Positions 1 to 8,316 of a stretch of 59,410 bases of DNA are shown here, piece by piece. This DNA is from Flavobacteriaceae bacterium (GTDB taxonomy: Bacteria > Bacteroidota > Bacteroidia > Flavobacteriales > Flavobacteriaceae). The DNA lies in assembly GCA_002862805.1 (NCBI GenBank), contig PKEA01000026.1, positions 1 to 59,410 on the forward strand, written 5' to 3'. The notes under the pieces were generated by a model. That model was not told the DNA's origin. It was given only the letters and a program-made list of their open reading frames with translations, and ran no database searches. Both the position numbers and the translations under genes were made by a program. Positions within the stretch are counted from its first letter, which is position 1. The number at the start of each line of letters is the position of its first letter.

Positions 1-410
1 AATAGCTCCTGTAGATGAATTAATACTTAATCCAGCTGTCGAACTATATGTTCCACCTGTGTAAGAACCAGTTCCTGACAACGTTACTGTTTGTGCTGAA
101 GTAGTACTAGTACAAAATGGGGTACCCGCATAACTAATCGTTGCGGTTGGTGCAGCTCCAATAGTTACGCTTGTTGTTGCAGTTACTACAGAGGCACAAC
201 AAGAACTACTGGGAATAGTATAAGTTACTGTATATGTCCCTGGTGTGCTTGTACTAGGAGTGATAGCCCCTGTTGACGAATTAATACTCAATCCAGCAGT
301 TGAACTAAATGTTCCGCCAGTATAAGGACCTGTACCAGATAAAGTAACTGATTGTGCTGTAGCAATACTTGAACAAAATGGAGCACCTGCATAAGTAATT
401 GTAGCAGTAG
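1..410 (-). repeat. Tandem 261-bp coding repeats of the adhesin
   Basis: The stretch gaattaatact occurs at about 17 and again at 278, and the surrounding DNA aligns over the whole unit. The period is therefore 261 bases, or 87 codons. The copies differ at many third positions, so the array is diverged and not freshly amplified. The array continues beyond base 1. Confidence 0.8.
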
Positions 411-2124
411 GACAAACAGCTGTAACATTTACGACAACATTTCTATTATATTGACAACCATATTCATCAGTAACAGTAAAAGTATATGTAAAAGCACCCG
501 CTGTCGTAAATGGTCCTAAATTAATATCATTAGACAATTCATTACCTACACACGGACCCGGTGCTGGACATGATGGACCAGGGTTATTAACCACAACATT
601 AGTTGTTGTTTGAGCTGGTACAGCAGGACCTGTGCCAGAATGGCTCCATGTTGCAGTAACTAAATCAGGTGTTTCTGATAATAAATTTGCATAACAAGAT
701 GATGGAAAAGTTAAAGACCAATTTGATAACACACCATCATCAGAACTAATATTATCAGTTACTCTTAAAGTCCATACTCCATTTAAAGCAGCTCCATTTA
801 AAGCTGTAAATGGGGTTGTTGATGTGTAGGTTTGTGGTATATAATAACCTCCTCCTGTTTCACATACTCCTGTATAAGCACATGTTCCGTTTACTGTTGG
901 AGGAGCAGCTGTTGTACTAGCTACAGCTGTCCAAGAGGCACCACCTGTATTTACAACAGAATATGTTGCAGGACAACCTGCAACACCATCTGTAGCCCCA
1001 TTTGAGCAAGCTCCAAAGTGACCTGGGAATGACGGCGCATGTTGGTCAAAAAGTAAAACAGATTCTCCGGTAGGAGAAATCAATGTAATATCTAAATCTC
1101 CTGTATATGAATGTTCCATATCAAAAGTTACTGTTGGATAACATCCGGCAGTCATGGTTGCTCCTGTTGGAAACAATCCTGAAAAATCTAATGTAGAATT
1201 ATAACTTGAGCCAGATCCGTCAGGTAAATTTATTGGTCCCGAAATTACTGATGGAGTAGATTGAACAATAGTTTGCGATAATGCTTGACCATCTAAGGTA
1301 ATTGAACTGCCACAAGTAACTGCAACTGGGGTACTAGATGTCCCTGTAAAAAGAGGTGTTGGCATCACACGTACCGTCCTTGTAACAGAATTAGAACTTA
1401 AACAACCGAGAGGGTCGGTGGCAAAATTATTATTTCTAACTCTTAACCTAACTAAATATAAACCTCCAGTGGTTGGAAAAGTATGGTTTGTTGTTGGTGT
1501 TGTTGTAATGTTTGTTGTACCATCACCCCAATCCCATTCATATCTAACTAATGAGCCACTAGGAGTTGTAGAACTACTCGCATTGAATGCAACAGTTGTT
1601 GACCCTGGAGTTAAAGAATTACTAGAACATATATCGACTGTTGAACTTACAACTAAAGCAGCTGTTGGAGGCGAACAAGGTGTTACACATGATATTGTTG
1701 CTGTCCATCCTGAGTATTGAAGACTCCCATCTGAAATAAATCGAAATGAAACACAACCATCAGGACTAGTAGATGTAACCACAAAAGCACCTAGTGTGCC
1801 ACAAAACCTATCACTTTGCGTACCAGCAGCTCCTACTGCGTTAGCGTGCCATAAATCTAAATAATCAAAACAAGATGAAAAACCAGATTCAGTATCAAAA
1901 GCTGTAAAAGAAACCCTAATTTTATCTGTTGGAGTAGTTGGACAAAAAGTAATTGTACTATTTTGAGACGCAGCATAATTACCTGTTCCTCCACCATCTC
2001 TAAAGGTCCCCGAACATGTTGTTTTTGTTCCATTAGCACCATTTGCCATTGTATAAGTTTGACTATATAATGAAAAGTCACATAACAAAACAATCCCTAA
2101 AACTAATAAGTAAATTTTTTTCAT
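1..2124 (-). CDS. Giant secreted repeat adhesin, N-terminal 708 residues (C-terminus outside window)
   Basis: The minus-strand frame is open from an ATG at 2124 to the window edge, so the protein is partial. It starts with a signal peptide (MKKIYLLVLGIVLLCDFSLY, cleavage near residue 21). A CUB-like cysteine-containing domain covers about residues 24-145, and a PKD domain follows at about 145-235 (core motif YEWDWGDGT). A proprotein-convertase P-domain-like region lies at about 290-465 (GDLDITLISPTGE, then NGVWTLRVTDN). From about residue 570, 87-residue Ig-like repeats begin, each with a core like TVTLSGTG.YTGGT and SINSSTGAI; about 1.6 copies are visible. This architecture is typical of flavobacterial surface adhesins exported by the T9SS, but the sorting domain cannot be seen here. 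It begins 6 bases after the stop of the small secreted protein at 2131-2520, so the two are probably co-transcribed. Substrate or binding partner is unknown. Confidence 0.85.
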   Translation of the reverse strand, partial: MKKIYLLVLGIVLLCDFSLYSQTYTMANGANGTKTTCSGTFRDGGGTGNYAASQNSTITFCPTTPTDKIRVSFTAFDTESGFSSCFDYLDLWHANAVGAAGTQSDRFCGTLGAFVVTSTSPDGCVSFRFISDGSLQYSGWTATISCVTPCSPPTAALVVSSTVDICSSNSLTPGSTTVAFNASSSTTPSGSLVRYEWDWGDGTTNITTTPTTNHTFPTTGGLYLVRLRVRNNNFATDPLGCLSSNSVTRTVRVMPTPLFTGTSSTPVAVTCGSSITLDGQALSQTIVQSTPSVISGPINLPDGSGSSYNSTLDFSGLFPTGATMTAGCYPTVTFDMEHSYTGDLDITLISPTGESVLLFDQHAPSFPGHFGACSNGATDGVAGCPATYSVVNTGGASWTAVASTTAAPPTVNGTCAYTGVCETGGGYYIPQTYTSTTPFTALNGAALNGVWTLRVTDNISSDDGVLSNWSLTFPSSCYANLLSETPDLVTATWSHSGTGPAVPAQTTTNVVVNNPGPSCPAPGPCVGNELSNDINLGPFTTAGAFTYTFTVTDEYGCQYNRNVVVNVTAVCPTATITYAGAPFCSSIATAQSVTLSGTGPYTGGTFSSTAGLSINSSTGAITPSTSTPGTYTVTYTIPSSSCCASVVTATTSVTIGAAPTATISYAGTPFCTSTTSAQTVTLSGTGSYTGGTYSSTAGLSINSSTGAI

Positions 2125-2130
2125 AGTAAA

Positions 2131-2520
2131 TTATTTAATAGTTATTAGTTTGTTTTTTAAATCTTGATCAAAAACATATATATACCATAATTCTGTTATG
2201 GTATATATATCTTTCACTTTACTAGATAAACTATCAAAAAAAGATAGACCTTCTTTATAATAGTTATAATAGTTAAGGTCTATATTTTTATAATTTTCAA
2301 TTTCACTAGATGGTATATCTTTTATTACCGCTAAGTCAGATTGAGAATAACTATAAATAGATGGTTTGTTTTCTAATTTGTAGGATAGATCAAAAATTTT
2401 AACTTTTTGTTTTAAAACGCAGCCTGGAGGAAGGTTATATTCAGAAATTGAAGGAGCCTGAGCCATTATAAAGTTAAAACTCAGTAGAGCAATAAGCAAT
2501 AGTAGGTTAGTTTTTTTCAT
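2131..2520 (-). CDS. Small secreted protein of unknown function, upstream of adhesin
   Basis: This 129-residue protein has a clear Sec signal peptide (MKKTNLLLLIALLSFNFIMA, cleavage before QAPS). The mature part of about 108 residues is rich in Tyr, Ser and Asp, has a single Cys, and shows no motif I recognise. It lacks a visible T9SS sorting domain and lacks the length of SprF/PorP-type partner proteins. Its stop codon is 6 bases before the start of the giant adhesin, so the two genes very likely form one transcript. A role as a partner, anchor or processing helper of the adhesin is inference from context only. Confidence 0.75.
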   Translation of the reverse strand: MKKTNLLLLIALLSFNFIMAQAPSISEYNLPPGCVLKQKVKIFDLSYKLENKPSIYSYSQSDLAVIKDIPSSEIENYKNIDLNYYNYYKEGLSFFDSLSSKVKDIYTITELWYIYVFDQDLKNKLITIK

Positions 2521-2669
2521 AGATTTAACAAATTAAATAGATTTTCGGATGAAATTTAAATCAATTTTAACAAAATGACAAATTTTTTTAACGTTTTTTT
2601 TAACATAATTTAACTATTGTACGTGTTTGAAATAAATTTATTGTTTTCAAATTGTAACAAAAACACAAA

Positions 2670-2692
2670 ACTTATAACTAATGCTTATAAGT
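2670..2692. repeat. 8-bp inverted repeat upstream of M28 peptidase
   Basis: ACTTATAA at 2670-2677 and TTATAAGT at 2685-2692 are perfect inverted copies separated by 7 bases, ending about 20 bases before the ATG at 2712. It could be an operator or chance in AT-rich DNA. The rest of the 191-base divergent intergenic region (2521-2711) is AT-rich with no other feature I can support. Confidence 0.35.
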
Positions 2693-2711
2693 ATATAAAA
2701 CAAAAAGAATT

Positions 2712-3737
2712 ATGAGAAAAATATTTATTCCTATTACGGTTTTATGCCTTTTGGCCTCTAGTTGTTCTTCAACAAAAAACTCTAAAACCAATATTGCTGA
2801 TGTTTCAAAATACATGAACTCAATTACAGCAAATGAACTTAGCGATCATTTATACATAGTAGCTTCCGATGCTATGGAAGGTAGAGACACGGGAACAAAA
2901 GGCCAAAAAGAGGCTGGAAAATATTTAATTGAACAATATACTAAAAATGGCATTTCATTTCCTATTGAAGCTGAGAATTGGTATCAAAAAGTACCTTCTG
3001 AATTTATGGCAAAAGGTTTTGCTCCTAAATTACCGGATTCTGAAAACATCTGGGCATTTATAAAAGGATCTGAAAAACCAGAGGAAATTGTTGTTATTTC
3101 TGCTCATTATGACCATGTAGGAATGAAAAACGGTGAAGTATATAATGGTGCAGATGATGATGGCTCTGGAACGGTAGCTTTATTAGAAATTGCACAAGCT
3201 TTTAAAATGGCTCAAAAAGAAGGCCATGGACCAAAAAGATCCATTTTGTTTTTACATGTAACTGGAGAAGAACATGGACTACATGGTTCTAGATATTATT
3301 CAGAAAATCCGCTTTTTCCTTTAAAAAACACTGTTGTAAACATTAACATTGATATGGTTGGTCGCCGTGACACACTTCATCCAAATACAAATAATTATAT
3401 ATATGCAATTGGTTCTGATAGATTAAGTAGTGAATTACACAGTATTAATGAAGAAATGAATGCAAAATATACAAATCTAGAATTAGATTATAAATACAAC
3501 GATAGAAACGATCCTGAACGTATTTACTATCGTTCTGACCATTACAATTTTGCTAAAAAAGGAGTTCCAGCAATATTCTTCTTTAATGGAATTCACGAAG
3601 ATTACCACAAAGCGTCTGACACACCTGATAAAATTGAATATGATGCATTAGCAAAAAGAGCGCAACTAGCGTTTACTTTAGCTTGGGAAATTGCAAATAG
3701 ACCTGAAAAAATAAAAGTTGATAGAGACGGAAAATAA
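2712..3737 (+). CDS. M28 family zinc peptidase, lipoprotein
   Basis: This predicted di-zinc aminopeptidase/carboxypeptidase of family M28 is probably anchored in the envelope by a lipid. The N-terminus carries a lipoprotein signal with lipobox ASSC (Cys18). The five expected metal ligands and the catalytic acid are visible: His132 in SAHYDHVG, Asp148 in NGADDDGSG, Glu186/Glu187 in TGEEHGLHGS, Asp214 in NIDMVGR and His299 in HEDYHKASDT. The length of 341 residues is normal for the bacterial secreted forms, and nothing looks broken. It is a single gene flanked by a divergent intergenic region and a shared terminator. The substrate is not predictable; it likely trims extracellular or periplasmic peptides. 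Confidence 0.9.
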   Translation: MRKIFIPITVLCLLASSCSSTKNSKTNIADVSKYMNSITANELSDHLYIVASDAMEGRDTGTKGQKEAGKYLIEQYTKNGISFPIEAENWYQKVPSEFMAKGFAPKLPDSENIWAFIKGSEKPEEIVVISAHYDHVGMKNGEVYNGADDDGSGTVALLEIAQAFKMAQKEGHGPKRSILFLHVTGEEHGLHGSRYYSENPLFPLKNTVVNINIDMVGRRDTLHPNTNNYIYAIGSDRLSSELHSINEEMNAKYTNLELDYKYNDRNDPERIYYRSDHYNFAKKGVPAIFFFNGIHEDYHKASDTPDKIEYDALAKRAQLAFTLAWEIANRPEKIKVDRDGK

Positions 3738-3760
3738 TTCTAGCTCGATTTTAAACTATA

Positions 3761-3792
3761 AAAAAACTCCTGAAATTTTCAGGAGTTTTTTT
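3761..3792. terminator. Bidirectional terminator between M28 peptidase and glyA
   Basis: A hairpin with the stem ACTCCTGAAA/TTTCAGGAGT is flanked by A and T runs, so it works for both convergent genes. Confidence 0.9.
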
Positions 3793-3810
3793 ATTCAATA
3801 TTTTTTGGAA

Positions 3811-5085
3811 CTAAAAAACAAACATTGCTCTTTCTCCCATTAATTCGTTCACCTCATCAGCAACTTGTTCTAGAACATTTTCATCTGTATGATTCATTAT
3901 CACTTTATCAATTAAAGCAACAATAGTTTCCATATCACTTTCTACTAAACCTCTTGTAGTAACAGCTGGAGTTCCAACTCTAATTCCTGAAGTTACAAAT
4001 GGTGATTTATCATCAAATGGAACCATATTTTTATTTACAGTAATTTCAGCTTTTACTAGTGCGTTTTCAGCTTCTTTACCTGTGATATTTTTATTTCTTA
4101 AATCAATCAACATCATGTGGTTATCAGTCCCTCCAGAAATGATGTCGTATCCTCTCTTAACAAACGTTTCTGCCATAGCTTTTGCGTTTTTTTGAGTTTG
4201 TAAAGTATATCTGAAAAATTCATCTGTTAAAGCCTCACCAAATGCAACCGCTTTAGCTGCTATAATATGCATTAAAGGTCCACCTTGATTTCCAGGAAAA
4301 ACCGACATATCTAAAACATGAGACATCATTCTGATATCACCTTTAGGCGTTTTTAAACCCCAAGGATTTTCAAAATCTTTCCCCATCATAATCATTCCAC
4401 CTCTTGGACCTCTTAAAGTCTTGTGTGTTGTCGTCGTTACAATATGACAATGCGGAATTGGATCATTTAACAATCCTTTTGCAATCATACCTGCTGGATG
4501 TGAAATATCTGCTAATAATAAAGCTCCTACACTATCAGCAATTACTCTAAAACGAGCAAAATCCATATCACGAGAATAAGCCGAAGCTCCAGCAATAATC
4601 ATTTTTGGTTTTTCAGCTAAAGCAATTTCTTGTATTTTATCGTAATTTAAAACTCCCGTTTCCTTATCTACTCCATAAAAACTTGGTGAATATAACTTTC
4701 CTGAAAAATTAACAGGTGAACCGTGAGTTAAATGTCCTCCATGAGATAAATCGAATCCTAAAATCTTATCGCCAGGCTGCAAACAAGCTGCAAAAACAGC
4801 AGTATTTGCTTGAGAACCTGAATGAGGTTGTACATTTACATATGCAGCACCAAAAAGTTCCTTTGCTCTATCAATTGCAATTTGTTCTACAATATCAACA
4901 ACTTCACAACCACCATAATAACGCTTTCCAGGATAACCTTCTGCGTATTTATTAGTTAAAACAGAACCTGCTGCTTCCATTACTTCATCACTTACAAAGT
5001 TTTCTGAAGCAATAAGTTCTAATCCGTGAATTTGTCTATCTTGTTCGTCAAGAATAAGGTCAAAAATTTGTTCGTCGCGTTGCAT
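3811..5085 (-). CDS. glyA: Serine hydroxymethyltransferase
   Basis: This PLP enzyme interconverts serine plus tetrahydrofolate with glycine plus 5,10-methylene-tetrahydrofolate, the main one-carbon source in the cytoplasm. At 424 residues it has the family's full length. Visible signatures are the N-terminal [12 protein letters not shown], the Tyr-rich YPGKRYYGG segment, and the PLP-lysine motif [14 protein letters not shown] with Lys222 as the Schiff-base residue. It is a single minus-strand gene, divergent from fumarylacetoacetase. A TAATTTTG -7-like element lies about 30 bases upstream of its ATG, and transcription ends at the bidirectional hairpin. Confidence 0.97.
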   Translation of the reverse strand: MQRDEQIFDLILDEQDRQIHGLELIASENFVSDEVMEAAGSVLTNKYAEGYPGKRYYGGCEVVDIVEQIAIDRAKELFGAAYVNVQPHSGSQANTAVFAACLQPGDKILGFDLSHGGHLTHGSPVNFSGKLYSPSFYGVDKETGVLNYDKIQEIALAEKPKMIIAGASAYSRDMDFARFRVIADSVGALLLADISHPAGMIAKGLLNDPIPHCHIVTTTTHKTLRGPRGGMIMMGKDFENPWGLKTPKGDIRMMSHVLDMSVFPGNQGGPLMHIIAAKAVAFGEALTDEFFRYTLQTQKNAKAMAETFVKRGYDIISGGTDNHMMLIDLRNKNITGKEAENALVKAEITVNKNMVPFDDKSPFVTSGIRVGTPAVTTRGLVESDMETIVALIDKVIMNHTDENVLEQVADEVNELMGERAMFVF

Positions 5086-5112
5086 TGGTATAAATATTCG
5101 TTAAAATTAGGT

Positions 5113-5120
5113 CAAAATTA
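5113..5120 (-). promoter_or_regulatory. Candidate -7 element for glyA
   Basis: On the minus strand this reads TAATTTTG, matching the Bacteroidota -7 consensus TAnnTTTG. No TTG at the usual -33 spacing is seen, so this is a half-supported promoter. Confidence 0.4.
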
Positions 5121-5130
5121 CGAAAAAGGT

Positions 5131-5160
5131 TTGTTAAATTGATAGTAAACTTTATATTTG
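5131..5160 (+). promoter_or_regulatory. Promoter of the fumarylacetoacetase gene
   Basis: TTG at 5131-5133, a 19-base spacer, then TATATTTG at 5153-5160 fully match the flavobacterial housekeeping promoter (TTG at -33, TAnnTTTG at -7). The start codon follows 37 bases later. Confidence 0.8.
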
Positions 5161-5197
5161 GTTTATAATTTTTCAACAACAAATTAACATATAAAAT

Positions 5198-6484
5198 ATG
5201 TCAAACATAGCAAATGATCCAAAAAGAACATCATGGATAAATGTTCCTCAGAACAGTGATTTTCCAATTCAAAATATTCCTTTTGGTGTTTTTATAACAA
5301 AGAATGACGATATTACCATTGGTACCCGAATTGGGGATACTGCAATTGATATGGGAGCTCTACAAAGATTAGGTTATTTTAAAGGAATCGAATTAACGGA
5401 TGACATGTTCATGCAAGATACTTTAAATGATTTTATTTCTGACGGAAAGAAAACATGGCGTTTAGTAAGAAATAGATTAGCCGAATTATTTGACCAAAAC
5501 AATCCATTGCTTCGTGATAATGTAAAAGAAAGAGCAATTATTCTTTTTGAAATGAGCGAAATTGAAATGTTACTTCCTGTACAAATTGGTGATTATACCG
5601 ATTTTTACAGCAGTAAAGAACACGCTACAAACGTTGGTAAAATGTTTCGTGATCCAGAAAATGCATTATTACCAAACTGGTTACATATACCTGTAGGTTA
5701 TCACGGTAGAAGCTCTACAATTGTACCAAGTGGTGTTCCTGTAAGAAGACCAAACGGACAAACTTTACCAGCTGGTGAAACTACTCCTGTATTTGGACCG
5801 TCAAAATTAGTAGATTTTGAATTAGAAACTGCTTTTATTACTACAGATGCTAACGTAATGGGAGAACCTATTCCTGTTAATGAAGCTGAAGATTATATTT
5901 TTGGAATGGTATTATTCAATGACTGGAGTGCACGTGACATTCAAAAATGGGAATATGTTCCATTAGGTCCATTTTTAGCTAAGAACTTTGCCTCTTCTAT
6001 TTCTCCATGGATTGTTACTATGGATGCATTAGAACCATTTAGAGTAAAAGGACCAGAGCAATCTCCTACTCCATTACATTATTTACAACAAGAAGGAAAT
6101 CATTCATTTGACATTAATTTACAAGTTGGTATTCAACCCGAAAATGGTGAAGAAACAATTGTTTCTAATTCAAATTTCAAACACATGTACTGGTCAATGG
6201 CTCAACAATTAGCACATCATACAATAAATGGATGTAGAGTTAATTCTGGAGATATGATGGGAAGTGGTACCATTTCCGGACCAACTCCTGATAGTTATGG
6301 CTCAATGTTAGAATTATCTTGGGGTGGAAAAAACACGATTCCTATGAAAGATGGAACTGAAAGAAAATTCATTAATGATAATGATACTGTTATTATTAAA
6401 GGTTATTGTCAAAATAGTGAAGTTAGAATTGGTTTTGGAGAATGTTCAAGTAAGCTATTACCTGCTGTTGGATTGAAATTTTAA
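5198..6484 (+). CDS. fahA: Fumarylacetoacetase
   Basis: This enzyme hydrolyses fumarylacetoacetate to fumarate and acetoacetate, the last step of tyrosine/homogentisate breakdown. The 428-residue length matches full-length enzymes with both the N-terminal SH3-like and the C-terminal catalytic domain. Residues equivalent to the known active site are present: metal ligands Asp135 (in YTDFYSSKEHATN), Glu208 and Glu210 (DFELE) and Asp242 (NDWSARD), and the catalytic His142. The motifs PLGPFLAKNF and GSGTISGP are also typical. The other homogentisate-pathway genes are not adjacent. It is transcribed alone from a strong-looking TTG-N19-TATATTTG promoter and ends at a hairpin. Confidence 0.96.
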   Translation: MSNIANDPKRTSWINVPQNSDFPIQNIPFGVFITKNDDITIGTRIGDTAIDMGALQRLGYFKGIELTDDMFMQDTLNDFISDGKKTWRLVRNRLAELFDQNNPLLRDNVKERAIILFEMSEIEMLLPVQIGDYTDFYSSKEHATNVGKMFRDPENALLPNWLHIPVGYHGRSSTIVPSGVPVRRPNGQTLPAGETTPVFGPSKLVDFELETAFITTDANVMGEPIPVNEAEDYIFGMVLFNDWSARDIQKWEYVPLGPFLAKNFASSISPWIVTMDALEPFRVKGPEQSPTPLHYLQQEGNHSFDINLQVGIQPENGEETIVSNSNFKHMYWSMAQQLAHHTINGCRVNSGDMMGSGTISGPTPDSYGSMLELSWGGKNTIPMKDGTERKFINDNDTVIIKGYCQNSEVRIGFGECSSKLLPAVGLKF

Positions 6485-6505
6485 AACTTCTTTAATTAAA
6501 ATACT

Positions 6506-6540
6506 AAAACTCTGAAAATTATCTTTCGGAGTTTTCTTTT
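6506..6540 (+). terminator. Terminator after fumarylacetoacetase
   Basis: The inverted segments AAAACTCTGAAA and TTTCGGAGTTTT (one G-T pair), followed by a T-rich run, form a Rho-independent terminator. Confidence 0.8.
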
Positions 6541-6543
6541 TTT

Positions 6544-6618
6544 AGCCCTGATGGAAGTGGCATCCTTTTTGTTTTATCAAAAAAAACAAAAAGATAAAAC
6601 GTACAGCAGGAAATAGCT
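6544..6618 (+). ncRNA. Structured intergenic element, Flavo-1-like
   Basis: This element begins AGCCCTGATGGAAGTGGCAT and ends CAGCAGGAAATAGCT. The outer bases pair (AGC 6544-6546 with GCT 6616-6618, CCTG 6547-6550 with CAGG 6607-6610). The middle forms a long hairpin in which TTTTTGTTTT pairs with AAAACAAAAA and ATC pairs with GAT. From memory, this conserved beginning and end with a variable middle hairpin recurs in many flavobacterial intergenic regions and resembles the Flavo-1 RNA motif. The family name is recall, not a search result. It sits between the fah terminator and the promoter of the next lipoprotein gene. Function is unknown. Confidence 0.55.
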
Positions 6619-6628
6619 TCAAAAAAAT

Positions 6629-6636
6629 TATCTTTG
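6629..6636 (+). promoter_or_regulatory. -7 element for the conserved lipoprotein gene
   Basis: TATCTTTG matches TAnnTTTG. Its last three bases are the TTG that could be mistaken for a start codon at 6634, which favours the ATG at 6655 as the real start. Confidence 0.6.
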
Positions 6637-6654
6637 AAAAATAAACATTTACAT

Positions 6655-7836
6655 ATGAAAAAAATTACTCTTTTATGTATTGCAACATTATTTATTGCAT
6701 GTGGTGTTAAACAAACACAAACACTTTTAAGTAACGGAAATTATGATGCCGCAATAGACAATGCAATAAATAGTTTAAGTTCTAATAAAACTTCAAAAGG
6801 AAAACAAGATTATGTTTATTTATTAGAAGAAGCATTTGCTAAGGCAAAAGATAGAGACATAAACAGCTTAAATCTTTTAAAAAAAGAAAATAATCCTGCG
6901 AATTACGAACGCATTTTTAACTTATATACACAACTTAGAAATCGTCAAGAAAAAATAAAACCTCTTTTACCTTTACCTCTTCATAAAGAAGGTAGAAATG
7001 CAATTTTTCCAATGGACGATTATTCAGATCAAATTGTAAGTAGCAAAACTAATTTATCTGATTACTTATACAACAATGCAAAAAAACTGATGAATTCATC
7101 TAATAAAATGGATTTTAGACAGGCTTTTGATGATTTGAATTATTTAGATAAATTGAGTCCGAATTATAAAGATGTAAGAGCTTTAACCGATCAAGCGCAA
7201 TTAAAAGGAACCGATTTTGTTCATGTTTACACAAAAAACGAAACAAATATGGTAATTCCAGCTCGTTTACAAGACGATTTACTTGATTTTAGCACATATG
7301 GAATTAACGATAAATGGACGGTTTACCATAATAATCGTCAAAAAAACATTAATTATGATTTTGGAATGATTGTTAACTTTAGACAAATTAACATTTCTCC
7401 AGAACAAATTAAAGAGAAACAATTTATCAAAGAAAAACAGATTAAAGACGGTGTTAAAACACTATTAGATAGTAATGGAAATGTAGTAAAAGACAGTATA
7501 GGAAATCCTATTAAAGTTGATAATTTTAAAACAATATCTATTAGCATTTATGAATTTACACAGTTTAAATCGTGCCAAGTAACGGCAAAAGTTGATTATA
7601 TAGATTTTAGAAACAATCAATTAATTGACGCTTTCCCAGTTACTAGTGAGTTCGTTTTTGATTACATCTATGCCAACTACAATGGTGACAAACGTGCTTG
7701 TGAAGATACATATTATCAGTATTTTGATCGTAGAGCTGTACAGTTTCCTTCAAATGAGCAAATGGTTTACGATACAGGCGAAGATTTAAAAGCCAAACTA
7801 AAAAGTATAATTACCAATAATAAGTTTAGAAGATAA
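6655..7836 (+). CDS. Conserved flavobacterial lipoprotein of unknown function
   Basis: I do not recognise a functional family. The protein starts with a lipoprotein signal (MKKITLLCIATLFIACG, lipobox Cys16), so it is probably anchored in the outer or inner membrane facing the periplasm. The N-terminal 180 residues look like irregular alpha-helical TPR-type pairs (SNGNYDAAIDNAI, DLNYLDKLSPNYKDV). The C-terminal half is beta-rich and ends RRAVQFPSNEQ...KSIITNNKFRR. The start was set at the ATG at 6655 because an upstream TTG at 6634 lies inside the promoter -7 element. The gene stands alone between a promoter and a bidirectional terminator. Confidence 0.8.
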   Translation: MKKITLLCIATLFIACGVKQTQTLLSNGNYDAAIDNAINSLSSNKTSKGKQDYVYLLEEAFAKAKDRDINSLNLLKKENNPANYERIFNLYTQLRNRQEKIKPLLPLPLHKEGRNAIFPMDDYSDQIVSSKTNLSDYLYNNAKKLMNSSNKMDFRQAFDDLNYLDKLSPNYKDVRALTDQAQLKGTDFVHVYTKNETNMVIPARLQDDLLDFSTYGINDKWTVYHNNRQKNINYDFGMIVNFRQINISPEQIKEKQFIKEKQIKDGVKTLLDSNGNVVKDSIGNPIKVDNFKTISISIYEFTQFKSCQVTAKVDYIDFRNNQLIDAFPVTSEFVFDYIYANYNGDKRACEDTYYQYFDRRAVQFPSNEQMVYDTGEDLKAKLKSIITNNKFRR

Positions 7837-7868
7837 AAAAAGTCCTGCAAATTGCAGGACTTTTTTTT
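7836..7868. terminator. Bidirectional terminator between lipoprotein gene and ytxJ
   Basis: The perfect stem AGTCCTGCAA/TTGCAGGACT is flanked by an A run and a T run, and it lies between converging genes. Confidence 0.92.
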
Positions 7869-8256
7869 ATACAAATTTATTTAATATTTCGGCTTCAATA
7901 TCACTATGCGTAGAACTAAAAATAGCTACTCCATCTTTTACCACAATTAACTGAGGTGATTGATGGGCTACTTGAAAACGTTCTGCAATTTCATTGGAAA
8001 TATTCCTGTGATTTAATAAATCTAAGAAAAAAGGTTCCATTTGCTCGGTACTAAAATTGTAATCATTTTCAAACTGTTTTAAAGCAAATCTACTTATACT
8101 ACAACGCGTACTGTGTTTAAACAGGATAACCGGTTTTTCATATGACAAAGCAATAGCTTCGTCTATAACTTTTAAGTCGTCTAACTGATTCCAATTTATT
8201 TTTGAAGAAGAATTTGTTTCTTCATTTGATCCAAATATATTATTAAAAAAGCTCAT
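7867..8256 (-). CDS. ytxJ: YtxJ/BrxC-type monothiol bacilliredoxin
   Basis: This is a thioredoxin-fold protein of 129 residues when started at the ATG at 8256 (MSFFNNIFGS). A longer in-frame start at 8313 would add a hydrophobic tail inside the inverted repeat and is less likely. The single active cysteine is Cys52 in HSTRCSIS, the position of the monothiol motif of YtxJ (BrxC), which reduces bacillithiol-protein mixed disulfides. A cis-Pro is expected in the motif HQSPQLIVV. The YtxJ family implies that this organism makes bacillithiol, as many Flavobacteriia do. It is divergent from clpB, and a 20-bp inverted repeat lies between the two. Confidence 0.88.
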   Translation of the reverse strand: MSFFNNIFGSNEETNSSSKINWNQLDDLKVIDEAIALSYEKPVILFKHSTRCSISRFALKQFENDYNFSTEQMEPFFLDLLNHRNISNEIAERFQVAHQSPQLIVVKDGVAIFSSTHSDIEAEILNKFV

Positions 8257-8259
8257 TTT

Positions 8260-8316
8260 GTCTTGTTTTATGACATATTGACTGTTTTTTGTGATAAATA
8301 TCATATAAAACAAGAC
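8260..8316. promoter_or_regulatory. Inverted repeat in the ytxJ-clpB intergenic region
   Basis: The left arm (8260-8279, GTCTTGTTTTATGACATATT) and the right arm (8297-8316) are inverted copies with 17 of 20 matching positions, the outer 12 perfect, separated by 17 bases. The right arm ends 10 bases before the clpB -7 element and is followed by GACATTTTGTC (8314-8324), a short inverted repeat. The left arm lies directly upstream of the ytxJ start codon. It could be a double operator for a stress regulator or a hairpin in the ytxJ leader. Confidence 0.55.

Noticed and set aside
1..410. Tandem repeats as a CRISPR array
   Set aside because: The repeats are 261-bp in-frame coding units without spacers or cas genes nearby.
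1418..1720. Plus-strand frame of 100 codons
   Set aside because: It runs antisense inside the adhesin coding frame, whose domain structure (PKD, P-like) is clear on the minus strand.
1857..2093. Minus-strand frame of 78 codons
   Set aside because: It is out of frame inside the adhesin N-terminus, which reads as a signal peptide and CUB-like domain in the adjacent frame.
4716..4955. Plus-strand frame inside glyA
   Set aside because: Antisense to a clearly conserved enzyme; no promoter or family similarity.
6634..6654. TTG start for the lipoprotein gene
   Set aside because: The TTG is part of the promoter -7 element; the ATG at 6655 gives a proper lipoprotein signal.
8257..8313. N-terminal extension of ytxJ
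   Set aside because: The extra codons lie inside the inverted repeat and would disrupt the usual YtxJ N-terminus.
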